Of a stretch of 33,612 nt of DNA, positions 1 through 8,046 are shown piece after piece. The position numbers and the translations under genes were made by a program. The stretch is from NCBI GenBank assembly GCA_964480425.1, contig CAYZPY010000011.1, positions 1 to 33,612 on the forward strand, written 5' to 3'. A model generated the notes under the pieces. That model made no database searches, was not told where the DNA came from, and saw only the letters and a program-made list of their open reading frames with translations. The DNA comes from CAYYMD01 sp964480425 (GTDB taxonomy: Bacteria > Planctomycetota > Phycisphaerae > SM23-33). Positions within the stretch are counted from its first letter, which is position 1. The number at the start of each line of letters is the position of its first letter.

Positions 1-2
1 GG

Positions 3-371
3 CATAGGGTCGCCCGGGCGAACCTGGCAATGATGTACGCCAAGGGGCGCGGCGTTGAGAGGGACTACTCCAGGGCGGCGGAGTTGTTCACCCTCGCCGC
101 CGAGCAGGGCTCGACTATGGCGCAGGGTAAACTGGCCTTGATGTACCATTACGGCCGGGGCGTGGAGCGGGACTACGTCGCCGCTTACGTGTGGTACAGC
201 ATCTGCGCGCTGGGCGGCGACGCGGATTCGGAAAAACTCCGCCGGTTCGTCGCCAAAAAAATGAATGACTCTCAACTTGCCCGCGCGGAGCAGATTGCCC
301 GCCGCAAGGCCCGGCGCATCGATAAAAACTTCCCCGCCGAATCGATTACCGAATTTGCGTCCGTCGAGTAG
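3..371 (+). CDS. Sel1-repeat (TPR-like) protein, 5' end outside window
   Basis: This is the C-terminal part of a Sel1-like repeat protein. The reading frame is open from the first bases of the window, and residues before the first ATG (position 30) already read as a repeat (RANLAMMYAKGRGV), so the true start lies upstream of the window. Two Sel1 signatures are visible, each with the pattern A-x2-LA-x-MY-x2-GRGVERDY, about 36 residues apart. The tail after the second repeat (YVWYSICALGG, then a Lys/Arg-rich helix) is typical of the last helix pair in Sel1 proteins. Sel1 repeats form alpha-solenoids that bind other proteins. No specific partner or signal peptide can be judged because the N-terminus is missing. 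The gene is convergent with the large minus-strand operon. Confidence 0.85.
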   Translation, partial: HRVARANLAMMYAKGRGVERDYSRAAELFTLAAEQGSTMAQGKLALMYHYGRGVERDYVAAYVWYSICALGGDADSEKLRRFVAKKMNDSQLARAEQIARRKARRIDKNFPAESITEFASVE

Positions 372-372
372 T

Positions 373-431
373 CCGCCGCGGGCGACCCGGCGGCGCGTGC
401 CGCCTCAATCGCAGGCGGGAGGCATCCGCCT
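373..431. terminator. Hairpins between convergent genes (possible bidirectional terminator)
   Basis: Two GC-rich hairpins lie between the Sel1 gene stop and the stop of the last gene of the minus-strand operon. The first pairs CCGCCG (373-378) with CGGCGG (388-393); the second pairs AGGCGG (413-418) with CCGCCT (426-431) around a 7-base loop. Neither has a clear T-run on either strand, so intrinsic termination is only an inference from position between two converging genes. Confidence 0.35.
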
Positions 432-1027
432 TACGGGCCTATTTTGTGCAGTTGTTTTTTGGCCCAGATCAGCCACTCGGGCCTGTCGTCGTCCTGAAGT
501 ATCTCCTTGAGCAGGGTGCGGACCTCGTCGGTCTTGTCGCCACGCCTGATCATCGCCCTGGCGAGGTTCGCGCGGCACCGGATGTTTTGTGAATCAAGTT
601 TGATCGCCTGCCGGTAATATTCGACCGCCTCGTCCAGGTCGCCCGCCTGCTCGCACACCAGCCCGAGATTGTTCAGGGGTTCGACCTTGTTGGGAAGCAG
701 TTTTCGTGCGCGCTCGAATTCCCAGGCGGCCTTGTACCACTTCTTCTGTTTGAAATACACCTTGCCCAGGTTGTTGTGCGCCGGGCCGAACTCCACGTCC
801 GCCGTCAGCGCGCGCCTGAAGGCGTCTTCTGCCATATCGAGGTCGTCGTTGGCCAGGTGCTCCAGGCCGATTTCATTCTCGCGTTTTGCCGTGTCGGTGT
901 CGCGAAACGGCTGGGTGCTTATTGTGCGGTATTTTTCCGATCCCTTGTTCATCTTCAGATCGAAGCAACCCACGCAGGCGAACGCCGCCGCCGTTAAACA
1001 AAGATTGATTACGAGTTTGTTGATCAT
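431..1027 (-). CDS. TPR-repeat lipoprotein, last gene of the T2SS operon
   Basis: Predicted lipoprotein of 198 residues with tandem TPR repeats. The chosen ATG at 1027 gives a signal sequence MINKLVINLCLTAAAFACVG followed by Cys21 (lipobox ACVGC); an ATG further upstream (1108) would bury this signal behind coding sequence of the preceding gene, so it is rejected. At least three TPR units follow (AHNNLGKVYFKQKKW, EPLNNLGLVCEQAGDLDEAVEYYRQAI and a last one ending in ARAMIRRGD). It begins 8 bases after the GspM-like stop, with an SD-like AGGG overlapping that stop. A small TPR lipoprotein beside a secretin system could act like a pilotin or assembly scaffold (PilF/PilW-like); this is inference from position, and no sequence identity to a known pilotin is recognised. 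Confidence 0.8.
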   Translation of the reverse strand: MINKLVINLCLTAAAFACVGCFDLKMNKGSEKYRTISTQPFRDTDTAKRENEIGLEHLANDDLDMAEDAFRRALTADVEFGPAHNNLGKVYFKQKKWYKAAWEFERARKLLPNKVEPLNNLGLVCEQAGDLDEAVEYYRQAIKLDSQNIRCRANLARAMIRRGDKTDEVRTLLKEILQDDDRPEWLIWAKKQLHKIGP

Positions 1028-1035
1028 ATAACACC

Positions 1036-1572
1036 CTACCTGCCGCCCCGCGTCTCGGTGGAGGACGGCTTGTAAATCAGATACGTTATGGTGACCTCGC
1101 TGCTCCATACGTTCTTAACCTCCCGGCCGTGCGGAATCCATATGCGCAGGTCCCGCACGTTCAATCCCGAATCCTGCGTTAAATGATACAGGAACGCGAC
1201 CAGTTGCTGAAGCGAAACCTCCCGCAGCGTCAGGAGCGTGGGCTTTATGAGGTACGGCGTATCGCCCACGGGGCGACCCGCCTGGGGAAAGACGTCCCTT
1301 GGCGGACCGTTTGAAAGGCGCGCCTTGCGGGCGGCCTGTGCGATTTTCTCTCCGAGTTCCTGACTGGCGAGGGCTTCTGTGGAGGCCACCGCCGGCCTGT
1401 CGCGCAGAAGTTCTATCTGGCGCTTGATCTCTTTGCAGGCGGCATGTTCTCCCGCCGCCGAATTCGCACTTCGGCGCCGGCGCATCATCCAGCGGACGTT
1501 CCATATCGCCGCCGCGAATATCATCGCGACCATCACACCGATCAGGATTGCTCGTCGTTTCTGTGGCGTCAT
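1036..1572 (-). CDS. gspM: T2SS inner-membrane protein, GspM-like
   Basis: Small bitopic protein of 178 residues with a short basic N-terminus (MTPQKRR), one transmembrane helix at about residues 9-24 and a periplasmic part with a coiled-coil stretch and a C-terminal compact domain. This is the architecture of GspM (or PilO), which pairs with GspL at the inner-membrane platform and connects it to the pseudopilus. Sequence similarity to known GspM cannot be recognised directly; the call depends on topology and position right after the GspL-like gene, with an ATGA stop/start overlap at 1569-1572 that argues for translational coupling. The reading frame stays open well upstream into gspL, but those residues are a shadow of gspL, so the ATG at 1572 is the start. 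Confidence 0.65.
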   Translation of the reverse strand: MTPQKRRAILIGVMVAMIFAAAIWNVRWMMRRRRSANSAAGEHAACKEIKRQIELLRDRPAVASTEALASQELGEKIAQAARKARLSNGPPRDVFPQAGRPVGDTPYLIKPTLLTLREVSLQQLVAFLYHLTQDSGLNVRDLRIWIPHGREVKNVWSSEVTITYLIYKPSSTETRGGR

Positions 1573-2954
1573 CGTTGCTCCTTGCCCCCGGAAGTCTCCG
1601 CGGGCAGAGGTCTGGCGATAAATCCGAAACTGACGCCCCGTTCGCCCAGGGCGCGCGTCTCGGGCGGCTCGACCTGGTATATGCCCGCCTCGCGAAGCGC
1701 CGCCGCTATGTCGTCGGCGTCGGCGTGGCTTCGGGCCTGTCCCTCGAGACGGATAAGGTCCGGCTTGATGTTCATCTCGAGTATGCGGTAACGCAAATTC
1801 GCCGGCAGGTTTTCCAGCACGTCTTTGAGATGCACCAGCGCAGAGGTCGACTTGAGCGCCTCTTTGCCGGCGTTTTCCATGTCTTCTCCGCTGAGCCGGG
1901 CCAGCTTTCGACGTTCGCTGAGCATCCGCCGCTTGATGTCGGCGGGGGGAACGCGCTGGTCCCGAAGCGCCTCTTTGAACACCGTTACCTGTTGGGCAAG
2001 GTATTGCTTTCGCAGGTTGGCGTACTGTCTTCCCCGCCACTGCATAACCCCGCAAACGCTCACCAGCAGCACGACCACTGACGCCACCAGCGCGCCTATA
2101 GGCCTGCGGTAAACCTGGTACTGGTTCGACGGGGCCAGGGGACCGCGCCGAAGGTCGATCCACGGCGATTGCGATTCCTCCAGAAGGTTCGCACCGTAGT
2201 AAACCGCCGCCTGGTAATAGTTTACATCCTCCAGTCGGCGGCATTCCAACCCGTCGCACGCACGTGCGAACTCGCCGTGCGGATGGTCAAATCCGATTAA
2301 CGCCACGGGCGCCGGCGACTCGTCGGCGTTCTTATACGAAGCCATCTGCTCCCGCATCGCCTCGGCGTCGTCCGCGAGCCACCGCCAGCACGTGGGCTTT
2401 TGCTTATCAAGCCGGACCCAGTCGTATTGGCTTTGTGCGTTTTCCCCCTCGTCGCACACCGAGCATAGCAGCACGCCCCCGACGTCCGGATGCATCCGGG
2501 CCGCGTAAGCGGCCGACAAAAGGGCGGTGGGGCATATGTGCCGCACCGGGATAGACGCCTTTTCCAGGGCCTCTACGATTTCCCTGAGTTTGTCGACTTC
2601 GCTGCACACGCCCAGCGCTTCGTCCCGGTCGGTATCGAGGTAGTCCGCAACCACCTCCTCGATCGAAACGGGAAGGTTCTCTTCCAGCATGAATCCCATG
2701 GCGCGCCGGCGACCCTTGCGCTGGAGTTCGCCGGTGGAAAACGTGGCGCACAGGCATCGCGACGACGATAGCGCCAGGGCGACCGGCTGATCGTCGTATC
2801 CCATGGACGCCAGCTGCTCTCTGGCAGCCCGGGCGTGTGATTCGAGCGGCGCGTCACGTTCGACGGGCACACGGTTCACGTGAACTTCGTCGTCGTGCAT
2901 GCCGCCCACGCGCCACCCGTCGTCGCCGATGAAAATTATGTATTGATCGTTCAC
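1569..2954 (-). CDS. gspL: T2SS inner-membrane protein, GspL/PilM-PilN-like
   Basis: 461-residue protein with the GspL layout: a cytoplasmic actin-like (PilM/FtsA-type) domain of roughly residues 1-275, one transmembrane helix at about 285-306 (GALVASVVVLLVSVCGVM), a periplasmic coiled-coil at about 308-380, and a ferredoxin-like fold candidate at about 385-450 containing the strand-helix-strand pattern around IRLEGQARSHADADDIAAAL. In known T2SS, GspL binds the N-domain of the ATPase GspE through its cytoplasmic domain and GspM through its periplasmic domain. The gene lies between the C-like gene (7-base gap) and gspM (ATGA overlap). It is unusually Cys-rich in the cytoplasmic domain (for example C67, C69, C117, C164, C167) compared with the other Gsp proteins here. 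Confidence 0.8.
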   Translation of the reverse strand: MNDQYIIFIGDDGWRVGGMHDDEVHVNRVPVERDAPLESHARAAREQLASMGYDDQPVALALSSSRCLCATFSTGELQRKGRRRAMGFMLEENLPVSIEEVVADYLDTDRDEALGVCSEVDKLREIVEALEKASIPVRHICPTALLSAAYAARMHPDVGGVLLCSVCDEGENAQSQYDWVRLDKQKPTCWRWLADDAEAMREQMASYKNADESPAPVALIGFDHPHGEFARACDGLECRRLEDVNYYQAAVYYGANLLEESQSPWIDLRRGPLAPSNQYQVYRRPIGALVASVVVLLVSVCGVMQWRGRQYANLRKQYLAQQVTVFKEALRDQRVPPADIKRRMLSERRKLARLSGEDMENAGKEALKSTSALVHLKDVLENLPANLRYRILEMNIKPDLIRLEGQARSHADADDIAAALREAGIYQVEPPETRALGERGVSFGFIARPLPAETSGGKEQR

Positions 2955-2961
2955 AGTCCGA

Positions 2962-3483
2962 TTACCGTTGTTTTTCGTCCTCGATTTCCAACTCGTACGT
3001 TTTTCCGCCGTGACGCACCGTGGCCTTGCGATGCTCCACCCGCGTTACCGTTATCGTCCCGCAGGCGGTCTCGATACTCTGACCCGGCGAACACAACTCG
3101 ACCGACCCGTCTTTGGAAAGCAATATCGCCACGGAATGTCCCGGCTCGGTGGCGGTGCCCACCAGGCGCATTGTCATGGGGGTTTTCTTCGAAGTCTTTG
3201 AAACTTTCCGCTCCTTCGGTTCCGGATCGTACAAGGGACGGTGAAAGTCCTTCGCGCAGAGACGCTGAAGTTCGGATAGATCGAGGGTTTCCTCCCGGTT
3301 GGGATTCCTGTCCGAAGTGTTTTTATCGTAAAGTTTTGCGCTAATATCAAGTCCGGGAACGTCCGGTGCGCCGGCGGATACGTCAACCGGCGCGCTTACG
3401 CCCCATACTAGTATCGCCGCGGCCCCGAGCGCGACGATTGCCGCCGCCAGTCCGATCAATTTTTTCCCGGTGCGAATATTCAT
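2962..3483 (-). CDS. gspC: T2SS GspC-like inner-membrane protein (HR-type domain)
   Basis: 173-residue bitopic protein: basic N-terminus (MNIRTGKK), one transmembrane helix at about residues 9-30, a Pro/Asp-rich linker, and a C-terminal beta-rich domain starting near residue 104 (MRLVGTATEPGHSVAILLS). The pattern RLVGT-x-SVAI-x10-PGQSI resembles the homology region (HR) of GspC and the related PilP domain, which contacts the N0 domain of the secretin. There is no C-terminal PDZ domain, so it is shorter than proteobacterial GspC. Its place between gspK and gspL is also unlike the classical C-D-E-F order. A PilP-like role is the closest alternative and would be functionally equivalent. Confidence 0.6.
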   Translation of the reverse strand: MNIRTGKKLIGLAAAIVALGAAAILVWGVSAPVDVSAGAPDVPGLDISAKLYDKNTSDRNPNREETLDLSELQRLCAKDFHRPLYDPEPKERKVSKTSKKTPMTMRLVGTATEPGHSVAILLSKDGSVELCSPGQSIETACGTITVTRVEHRKATVRHGGKTYELEIEDEKQR

Positions 3484-3486
3484 GGT

Positions 3487-4458
3487 TTACCACGCGAACT
3501 CGTACCATTGAGCGATTGTTTGAGGATTGCCGTCGCCTCCTTTTGCATTAGCCCCGGTCTCGACCGGCGCGCCGACGCCGACGGTTAAAGTATACCACGA
3601 ACGGTGCGTTCCGTGCGTAATTATCCACAGCCCGTGACAATCGGACCGGTCGGTCAGGCGCTGTCGGATTTTCTTCCTCTGTTTTTCGTCTATTTCGTCG
3701 AACCCGGCGAGCATTGTCGCCAGCCCGCAGTACGGATCATCGTCGCGCGCCGCAAGCAACCTTTTGATCAACCTGGTTGAGAGTATTTTCCTGCACGCCT
3801 CCTGCACCACCTCCGCCGGCGCCCTGCGGATGTTCACCCTGCCGTTGCCCCAGAACGTTATGTTCGCCCCCAGACCGGTCGAGTTTTTATCCCCTACCAG
3901 GCGGTGCGGCGGCGCACTTTGGAAGACCTGCCCGTAACCGCCCAGTTCCGGCTGCTCGTAGCCCGCGGCTGAAATATTTCCGCCGGTCGTCGTCCGCGTT
4001 CGCAACTTTATATCAACGGGTCTGTTGCCACCAGCGGCGGAGTGGGTTTTTAGGCGCCTTACCGTCGAGAGCACCTCGGAGCGGCTTTGTTGTTCCAGAA
4101 GGCGGTTCAGATTCAGTTTCGCCTGCTCGTCGGTCAACACCAGTTCGTAATCGAGTCCCGCCAGTTTACACGACAGGTGCAGTTTGGCCTTGGGGTCGTT
4201 GAGATGCGTTTGGGACAGATTTCCGTTTTTGTCCCGGCCTCGCTCGGTCTTGTCCAGCAGTTCCTCGACCCGGTTCAGCAATGTCGCACGGATGCTCGTT
4301 ACCGCCCAGCAGCGCTGAAGTTCCTCCACCGAAGTGCGCGATTCAATTGCCCTTGTCATGCTGTGATGCGCCATGCCCGCGAGCGAGACAACCGCCATAA
4401 GCAGCAGCACCAGCGTCATTAACAGCACGAATCCGGATTTTCGCGGGTGTTTTCTCAC
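3487..4458 (-). CDS. gspK: T2SS minor pseudopilin GspK
   Basis: 323-residue pseudopilin. A GTG at 4458 overlaps the TGA of gspJ (GTGA, 4455-4458), which repeats the coupling seen at other junctions and places the class III leader MRKHPRKSG directly before FVLLMTLVLLLMAVVSLAG; the reading frame continues upstream but only as a shadow of gspJ. Cleavage is expected after Gly9. Like other GspK proteins it lacks the Glu at mature position 5 and is much longer than GspG/H/I, with a large globular region carrying the saposin-like/SAM-type features of GspK (NLNRLLEQQ, then GNGRVNIRRAPAEVVQ). In known systems GspK caps the pseudopilus tip together with GspI and GspJ, the same genes that precede it here. 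Confidence 0.85.
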   Translation of the reverse strand: MRKHPRKSGFVLLMTLVLLLMAVVSLAGMAHHSMTRAIESRTSVEELQRCWAVTSIRATLLNRVEELLDKTERGRDKNGNLSQTHLNDPKAKLHLSCKLAGLDYELVLTDEQAKLNLNRLLEQQSRSEVLSTVRRLKTHSAAGGNRPVDIKLRTRTTTGGNISAAGYEQPELGGYGQVFQSAPPHRLVGDKNSTGLGANITFWGNGRVNIRRAPAEVVQEACRKILSTRLIKRLLAARDDDPYCGLATMLAGFDEIDEKQRKKIRQRLTDRSDCHGLWIITHGTHRSWYTLTVGVGAPVETGANAKGGDGNPQTIAQWYEFAW

Positions 4459-5393
4459 GCGCCGCCTCCCGGCTGAATCTTCACCACCCTGTCGTACGCC
4501 GGTTCGGTGGAATCTTCCGTCCACACGCGCAGCCGCCATGTAATGTTGCCCGACACCGGCCGGTCGCTCCCGCTTCCGGACGCATCCTTATCGCCATTTT
4601 CGCCGGAGGCGTCTGTCTGGGACGCGTCGCCAAAGGCACCGGTTGACAATGATTTTTCGTATGCCCGACGGGCCCATTCGGGAGCGTACTGGGGGTAGAA
4701 GTAGTGATGGTTTACGAGGATTGACACTTTTCGCCCTTGCGCCGTTGTTTCGTAGGTCAACTTTAATCCGCTTCCGTCTTCGCCCGACGGTATTATCGTT
4801 TTTTCGACGGGTTTTTTCCGTCCGGCGTGAGGTTTTGTCTTTTTTGGCGGTTTTTTATCGACCTGCTTCGATTTCCGCACGATGGGCACCAGTTCGAATC
4901 GCCGCACGCCGCGACATACCAGGTCGCGTTGAACGTTCTTGTTTGTCAGAACGTCCAGCGCCGCCTGTTGGCGAACCAGCCATTTCCGCCCGTCCACCTC
5001 ACGTATCCTGTAGGAAACCTGCACGGGCCTGTGCGTTCGTCGCCCGCCCGACGTGTCCAGTGCGTTGTAGCCCGTAAAAACAAGTTCGTTATTCTCCAGG
5101 GTGTTGACCTCGCCGGCGTGGCTTATATCCCGGCGCAGCAGGCGCATCCAGGCGTCCAGTTGCCGGGATTGTTTGTGCGCGCCGGGGGACTCGCCGCTCC
5201 CGTCGGGGGTTTGCTGATACATTCCCGATGCGCCAAGGTCAGTCACCACCGCCATCACACCCATCATCAGCACGGTTGACAACACCGTGGCCGTCAGAAG
5301 CTCCAGCAGCGTAAAGGCGCGGCGGTTAATCCCGGACTCGACCGGGCCCGGATTCGCCGCGCGCAGCGGGATGTTTCGTGACGTGGGGCTCAT
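4455..5393 (-). CDS. gspJ: T2SS minor pseudopilin GspJ
   Basis: 312-residue prepilin-like protein. The ATG at 5393 overlaps the TGA of the preceding gspI (ATGA, 5390-5393). The leader ends in GINRRA followed by FTLLELLTATVLSTVLMMGV, a type III signal with Ala rather than Gly at position -1 and Glu at mature position 5. The size and position between gspI and gspK fit GspJ, part of the I-J-K tip complex. Two low-complexity insertions are odd: a Lys/Pro-rich stretch near the middle (VDKKPPKKTKPHAGRKKP) and a Ser/Gly/Asp-rich stretch near the C-terminus (DASGENGDKDASGSGSD); both are likely exposed loops. The ORF upstream of the ATG is a shadow of gspI. Confidence 0.85.
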   Translation of the reverse strand: MSPTSRNIPLRAANPGPVESGINRRAFTLLELLTATVLSTVLMMGVMAVVTDLGASGMYQQTPDGSGESPGAHKQSRQLDAWMRLLRRDISHAGEVNTLENNELVFTGYNALDTSGGRRTHRPVQVSYRIREVDGRKWLVRQQAALDVLTNKNVQRDLVCRGVRRFELVPIVRKSKQVDKKPPKKTKPHAGRKKPVEKTIIPSGEDGSGLKLTYETTAQGRKVSILVNHHYFYPQYAPEWARRAYEKSLSTGAFGDASQTDASGENGDKDASGSGSDRPVSGNITWRLRVWTEDSTEPAYDRVVKIQPGGGA

Positions 5394-5881
5394 GATTCCA
5401 GCGATTTCTCCTTTTGCGCGGTGTCCGATTCCGCTTTGGGTTTCGGCTGCGTTTTTCGACCCGTCCGCGGAAGCACCAGCTCCACGGCGAGCAGCGCCTC
5501 GTCGCCCGTACCGGTTTGAATATTTTCCGGTTGTGATTCGTGAATCTCGATGCGCACGACGCGCGCCTCGAGTTGTTCGACGGCCTGGTTTGGGACCACT
5601 TCCGTTCGCCAACTCATTGAATCGTCGTGCGGGACCACACCGGATTGATTTACGGGCACGCCCCGGGGGCTGGTCCACCATTTGGCGATCAGTTCGTCGG
5701 CGGCTTGCGCCGCGACGGATTTCCGTCTCGACAGCGCCAACTGGCGCGTATGTCGCGATTTGGACAGTATGACGCCCGCCAGTATCGTGCCGAGAATAAC
5801 GATCGCCGCCACGACCTCAACGAGCGTCAGTCCGTCCCGTCTCCAGCATAGCGAACAGGTTGTTGACCTCTTGTTCGTCAT
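5390..5881 (-). CDS. gspI: T2SS minor pseudopilin GspI-like
   Basis: 163-residue type IV prepilin-like protein. The leader is 17 residues and ends in WRRDG, followed by LTLVEVVAAIVILGTILAGVIL: Gly at -1, Glu at mature position 5 and one hydrophobic helix. Position between an H-like and a J-like pseudopilin and the modest globular domain fit GspI. The ATG at 5881 lies inside the 3' end of gspH, giving a 65-base overlap, longer than at the other junctions. There is no in-frame alternative start between the ATG and the leader core, so the overlap seems real. The C-terminus is Lys/Ser-rich (KPKAESDTAQKEKSLES). Confidence 0.8.
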   Translation of the reverse strand: MTNKRSTTCSLCWRRDGLTLVEVVAAIVILGTILAGVILSKSRHTRQLALSRRKSVAAQAADELIAKWWTSPRGVPVNQSGVVPHDDSMSWRTEVVPNQAVEQLEARVVRIEIHESQPENIQTGTGDEALLAVELVLPRTGRKTQPKPKAESDTAQKEKSLES

Positions 5882-6377
5882 GGATTCGCGTCACTTGTCC
5901 CGTAAGTCCGCAAAAAACCAGCCATCCGTCCCGGTTTTCGCAAGTCAGTCTTACTGCGTAACTTATGCTCTGCCCGCCCGCCGAAAAGGGGATATCGACC
6001 ACGCCCGAATCCGTTCTCGACCACGCCGTGGTCCGGGTGAAGCCGCCCGCGGCTCGTGGATTTCGCGGAACTATAATTCGGCTGATGCGGCACCCGTCGG
6101 GAATCTCCATGGAGTGCATGGTCCGGCGTCGTTCGTACCGGCCTGCAAGCCGACGTATGCTTTGTTCCTCGAGGTCGAACCGCAGCACGCACGCCTCGTC
6201 CAGGCGTCGGGCGGCAAGTCGGGCCATGCGATCGGCATGGGTTATCCTTCCGACAACGTTTTGTCGGGAACTTTGCCGGGCGTTGTCCGTCAACACCCAC
6301 GCCGTCGCCCCCGTCAGCAGGCCCAGCAGCACAATCACTGCGATGACCTCGAGAAGTGTGAAGGCGCCGCCTCGCAC
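5817..6377 (-). CDS. gspH: T2SS minor pseudopilin GspH-like
   Basis: 186-residue prepilin-like protein with FTLLEVIAVIVLLGLLTGATAWVL directly after a leader of only five residues (MRGGA). It starts at a GTG (6375-6377); an in-frame TGA lies three codons upstream, so no longer leader is possible. Glu at mature position 5 and the following helix are standard. The globular part (ADRMARLAARRL, then a Cys-containing beta-rich region) fits GspH, which sits just below the I-J-K tip. The start is 6 bases after the gspG stop and the 3' end overlaps gspI by 65 bases. The identity H rather than another minor pseudopilin is by gene order. Confidence 0.8.
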   Translation of the reverse strand: MRGGAFTLLEVIAVIVLLGLLTGATAWVLTDNARQSSRQNVVGRITHADRMARLAARRLDEACVLRFDLEEQSIRRLAGRYERRRTMHSMEIPDGCRISRIIVPRNPRAAGGFTRTTAWSRTDSGVVDIPFSAGGQSISYAVRLTCENRDGWLVFCGLTGQVTRIHDEQEVNNLFAMLETGRTDAR

Positions 6378-6383
6378 GTTTCG

Positions 6384-6842
6384 TCACTCCCGGCTCTGCT
6401 CGTGCAACTGCCACGAGTAGATGTCCGCGTTGACCCCTTCTCCGCCCGGGAGACCGTCCTCGCCCAGCGTGTATACCTCGTAGGGTTCGTCTCCTTCGGG
6501 CGGGTTGGTGTTGTATTGGTAGGGATTGCCCCACGGGTCGGTATAGGTCTTGAGCTGCTTGACGGCGTCGAGACCTTCTTCGTTGCTCGGGTAGCGATGG
6601 TGCAGCAGGTAGTACCCGTCCACCGCGTCCACTATTGTGGCTATGTCCGACTTGGCGCGGTTGATTTTGGCGGCGGTCATGTAATCCGTAACGGTAAACG
6701 CCACCGCACCGGCGAGCATGCCGATGATCACCACCACCACCATTACCTCGATGAACGAGAAGCCGCGGCGCCGGCGACGTCGCGTCCCGGCTTGACCTGT
6801 TGTCCTTGCGCTGAATTTTTTTTGTTTTGTTTTACAGTACAT
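6384..6842 (-). CDS. gspG: T2SS major pseudopilin GspG
   Basis: 152-residue major pseudopilin. The basic leader ends in TRRRRRRG (cleavage after Gly27), followed by FSFIEVMVVVVIIGMLAGAV. The C-terminal part shows the GspG signature: RYPSNEEGL, TDPWGNPY, and the calcium-loop/terminal pattern LGEDGLPGGEGVNADIYSW. GspG polymerises into the pseudopilus that pushes folded substrates through the secretin. The ATG overlaps the last 11 bases of gspF. The first codons are unusually A-rich (AAAACAAAAC plus an A8 run), which gives a Lys-rich leader and an unstructured mRNA start, plausible for high translation of the most abundant pilus subunit. Confidence 0.95.
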   Translation of the reverse strand: MYCKTKQKKFSARTTGQAGTRRRRRRGFSFIEVMVVVVIIGMLAGAVAFTVTDYMTAAKINRAKSDIATIVDAVDGYYLLHHRYPSNEEGLDAVKQLKTYTDPWGNPYQYNTNPPEGDEPYEVYTLGEDGLPGGEGVNADIYSWQLHEQSRE

Positions 6843-8046
6843 TTCCGGCCTCCAGAATCGGTAGGATCGTCGCGAAGGCGATGAATCCCACCACTATCGC
6901 CAGTAAAATCGTCATTATCGGTTCCAGCAGAGTTGTAAGGCGGGTCGCGGAGATATCGACCTGCGTATCGTAATTTTTCGCCAGGTCCTCCAGCATGCTT
7001 TCCAGGTGTCCGGACGCCTGCCCCACCGCGAAGATCTGTATGACCAGCGGTGGGAACGCCCGGGTGCTTTCCAGCGCCGCCGATATGTCCCGTCCGGCGC
7101 CCACCGCCCTTTCGCAGGCGGACAGGGCGTCGCGAAGAACCACGTTGTGCACCGTGTGTTGGGATATGCGCACCGCGCGGACGAACATCAGTCCGCTTTT
7201 CAGCAGTGTCGCCATCACCATCGCCATCCGCGCGATGGCCTGCTTGCGAATAAGGTCGCCGATCATCGGAATCTTCAACTGCAACCGATGCCACGCCGAG
7301 ATTCCCGTCTTTGTCCGAAGCGCCGCGGTGATTCCACCGGCGAGAGTCATCCCGCCAAGCAGCAGCGCCCACCACCAGCCGAGTATGAAATCGCTGATGC
7401 CTTTTACTATTACCGTGGCCGCCGGCAAATCCTTTCCGCTCTGGAGCAGTACGTTCAGCAGTCTTGGCGTGACGTACGTCATAAGAAACACGCTCACCGC
7501 CAGCCCGACGCCCAGAACGATGGCGGGATACATCAGAGCCGAGACCACCCGGTTCTTGAGTTTCGCCGATTGCCGGCGGAAGTCCACCAGTCGCCCCAGC
7601 GCAACGTCGAGCGTTCCGGCGTTTTCGCCCACGTCGACGATATTTACCGCCAGTTCGTCGAAGAGTTCCGGCTGGTCGGACATCGCTTCTGCCAGACTTG
7701 TTCCCGAGGCCACGTGATCGCGCAGCAGCAGGATCGATTGCTGAAATCGCCCCGTGTGCTGTCGGGTAATGGTGTCCAGCGCCTCCAGCAGCGGTATTCC
7801 CGCGGTCAGCAGCGTCGAGAGTTCCTGGAGCAGTCCGGTGACCTTTCCGCCCTGCCTTCGCGCCAGATAACTCGCCAGTCGGCTTTTGCGCACGCCGGAC
7901 TTCTGTTCAGCGATGTCGCGGATGGAAAGCCCCTGGGCGCGCAGTTGATCGCGCGCCTGGCGGGGCGAGTCCGCCATTATTGTCCCCCGAATCGGCGCGG
8001 CGCCGATTTGTCCTTCCGCGCTGGCGATGTAAGAATACACAGCCAT
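6832..8046 (-). CDS. gspF: T2SS inner-membrane platform protein GspF
   Basis: 404-residue polytopic protein with two T2SSF domains (about residues 70-190 and 270-395) and three predicted transmembrane regions, the last close to the C-terminus (MTILLAIVVGFIAFATILPILEAGNVL). Conserved family elements include the ELSTLLTAGIPLLEALD segment and the VGENAGTLDVAL / VGQASGHLESML segments at equivalent places in the two repeats. GspF links the ATPase GspE to the pseudopilus. The start overlaps the gspE stop (TGATG, 8044-8048) and the end overlaps gspG by 11 bases. Confidence 0.95.
   Translation of the reverse strand: MAVYSYIASAEGQIGAAPIRGTIMADSPRQARDQLRAQGLSIRDIAEQKSGVRKSRLASYLARRQGGKVTGLLQELSTLLTAGIPLLEALDTITRQHTGRFQQSILLLRDHVASGTSLAEAMSDQPELFDELAVNIVDVGENAGTLDVALGRLVDFRRQSAKLKNRVVSALMYPAIVLGVGLAVSVFLMTYVTPRLLNVLLQSGKDLPAATVIVKGISDFILGWWWALLLGGMTLAGGITAALRTKTGISAWHRLQLKIPMIGDLIRKQAIARMAMVMATLLKSGLMFVRAVRISQHTVHNVVLRDALSACERAVGAGRDISAALESTRAFPPLVIQIFAVGQASGHLESMLEDLAKNYDTQVDISATRLTTLLEPIMTILLAIVVGFIAFATILPILEAGNVL

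Noticed and set aside
1036..2259. 407-codon frame that extends the GspM-like gene far upstream
   Set aside because: The extra 229 residues are the +1 shadow of gspL; the ATG at 1572 with ATGA overlap gives a sensible membrane protein.
6815..6842. A8 tract and A-rich start of gspG as a possible programmed slippage site
   Set aside because: The zero frame encodes a normal Lys-rich prepilin leader; no alternative frame product is suggested.
5682..6884. 400-codon plus-strand ORF over gspG, gspH and gspI
   Set aside because: It crosses three real pseudopilin genes in antisense; composition is that of a complement frame.
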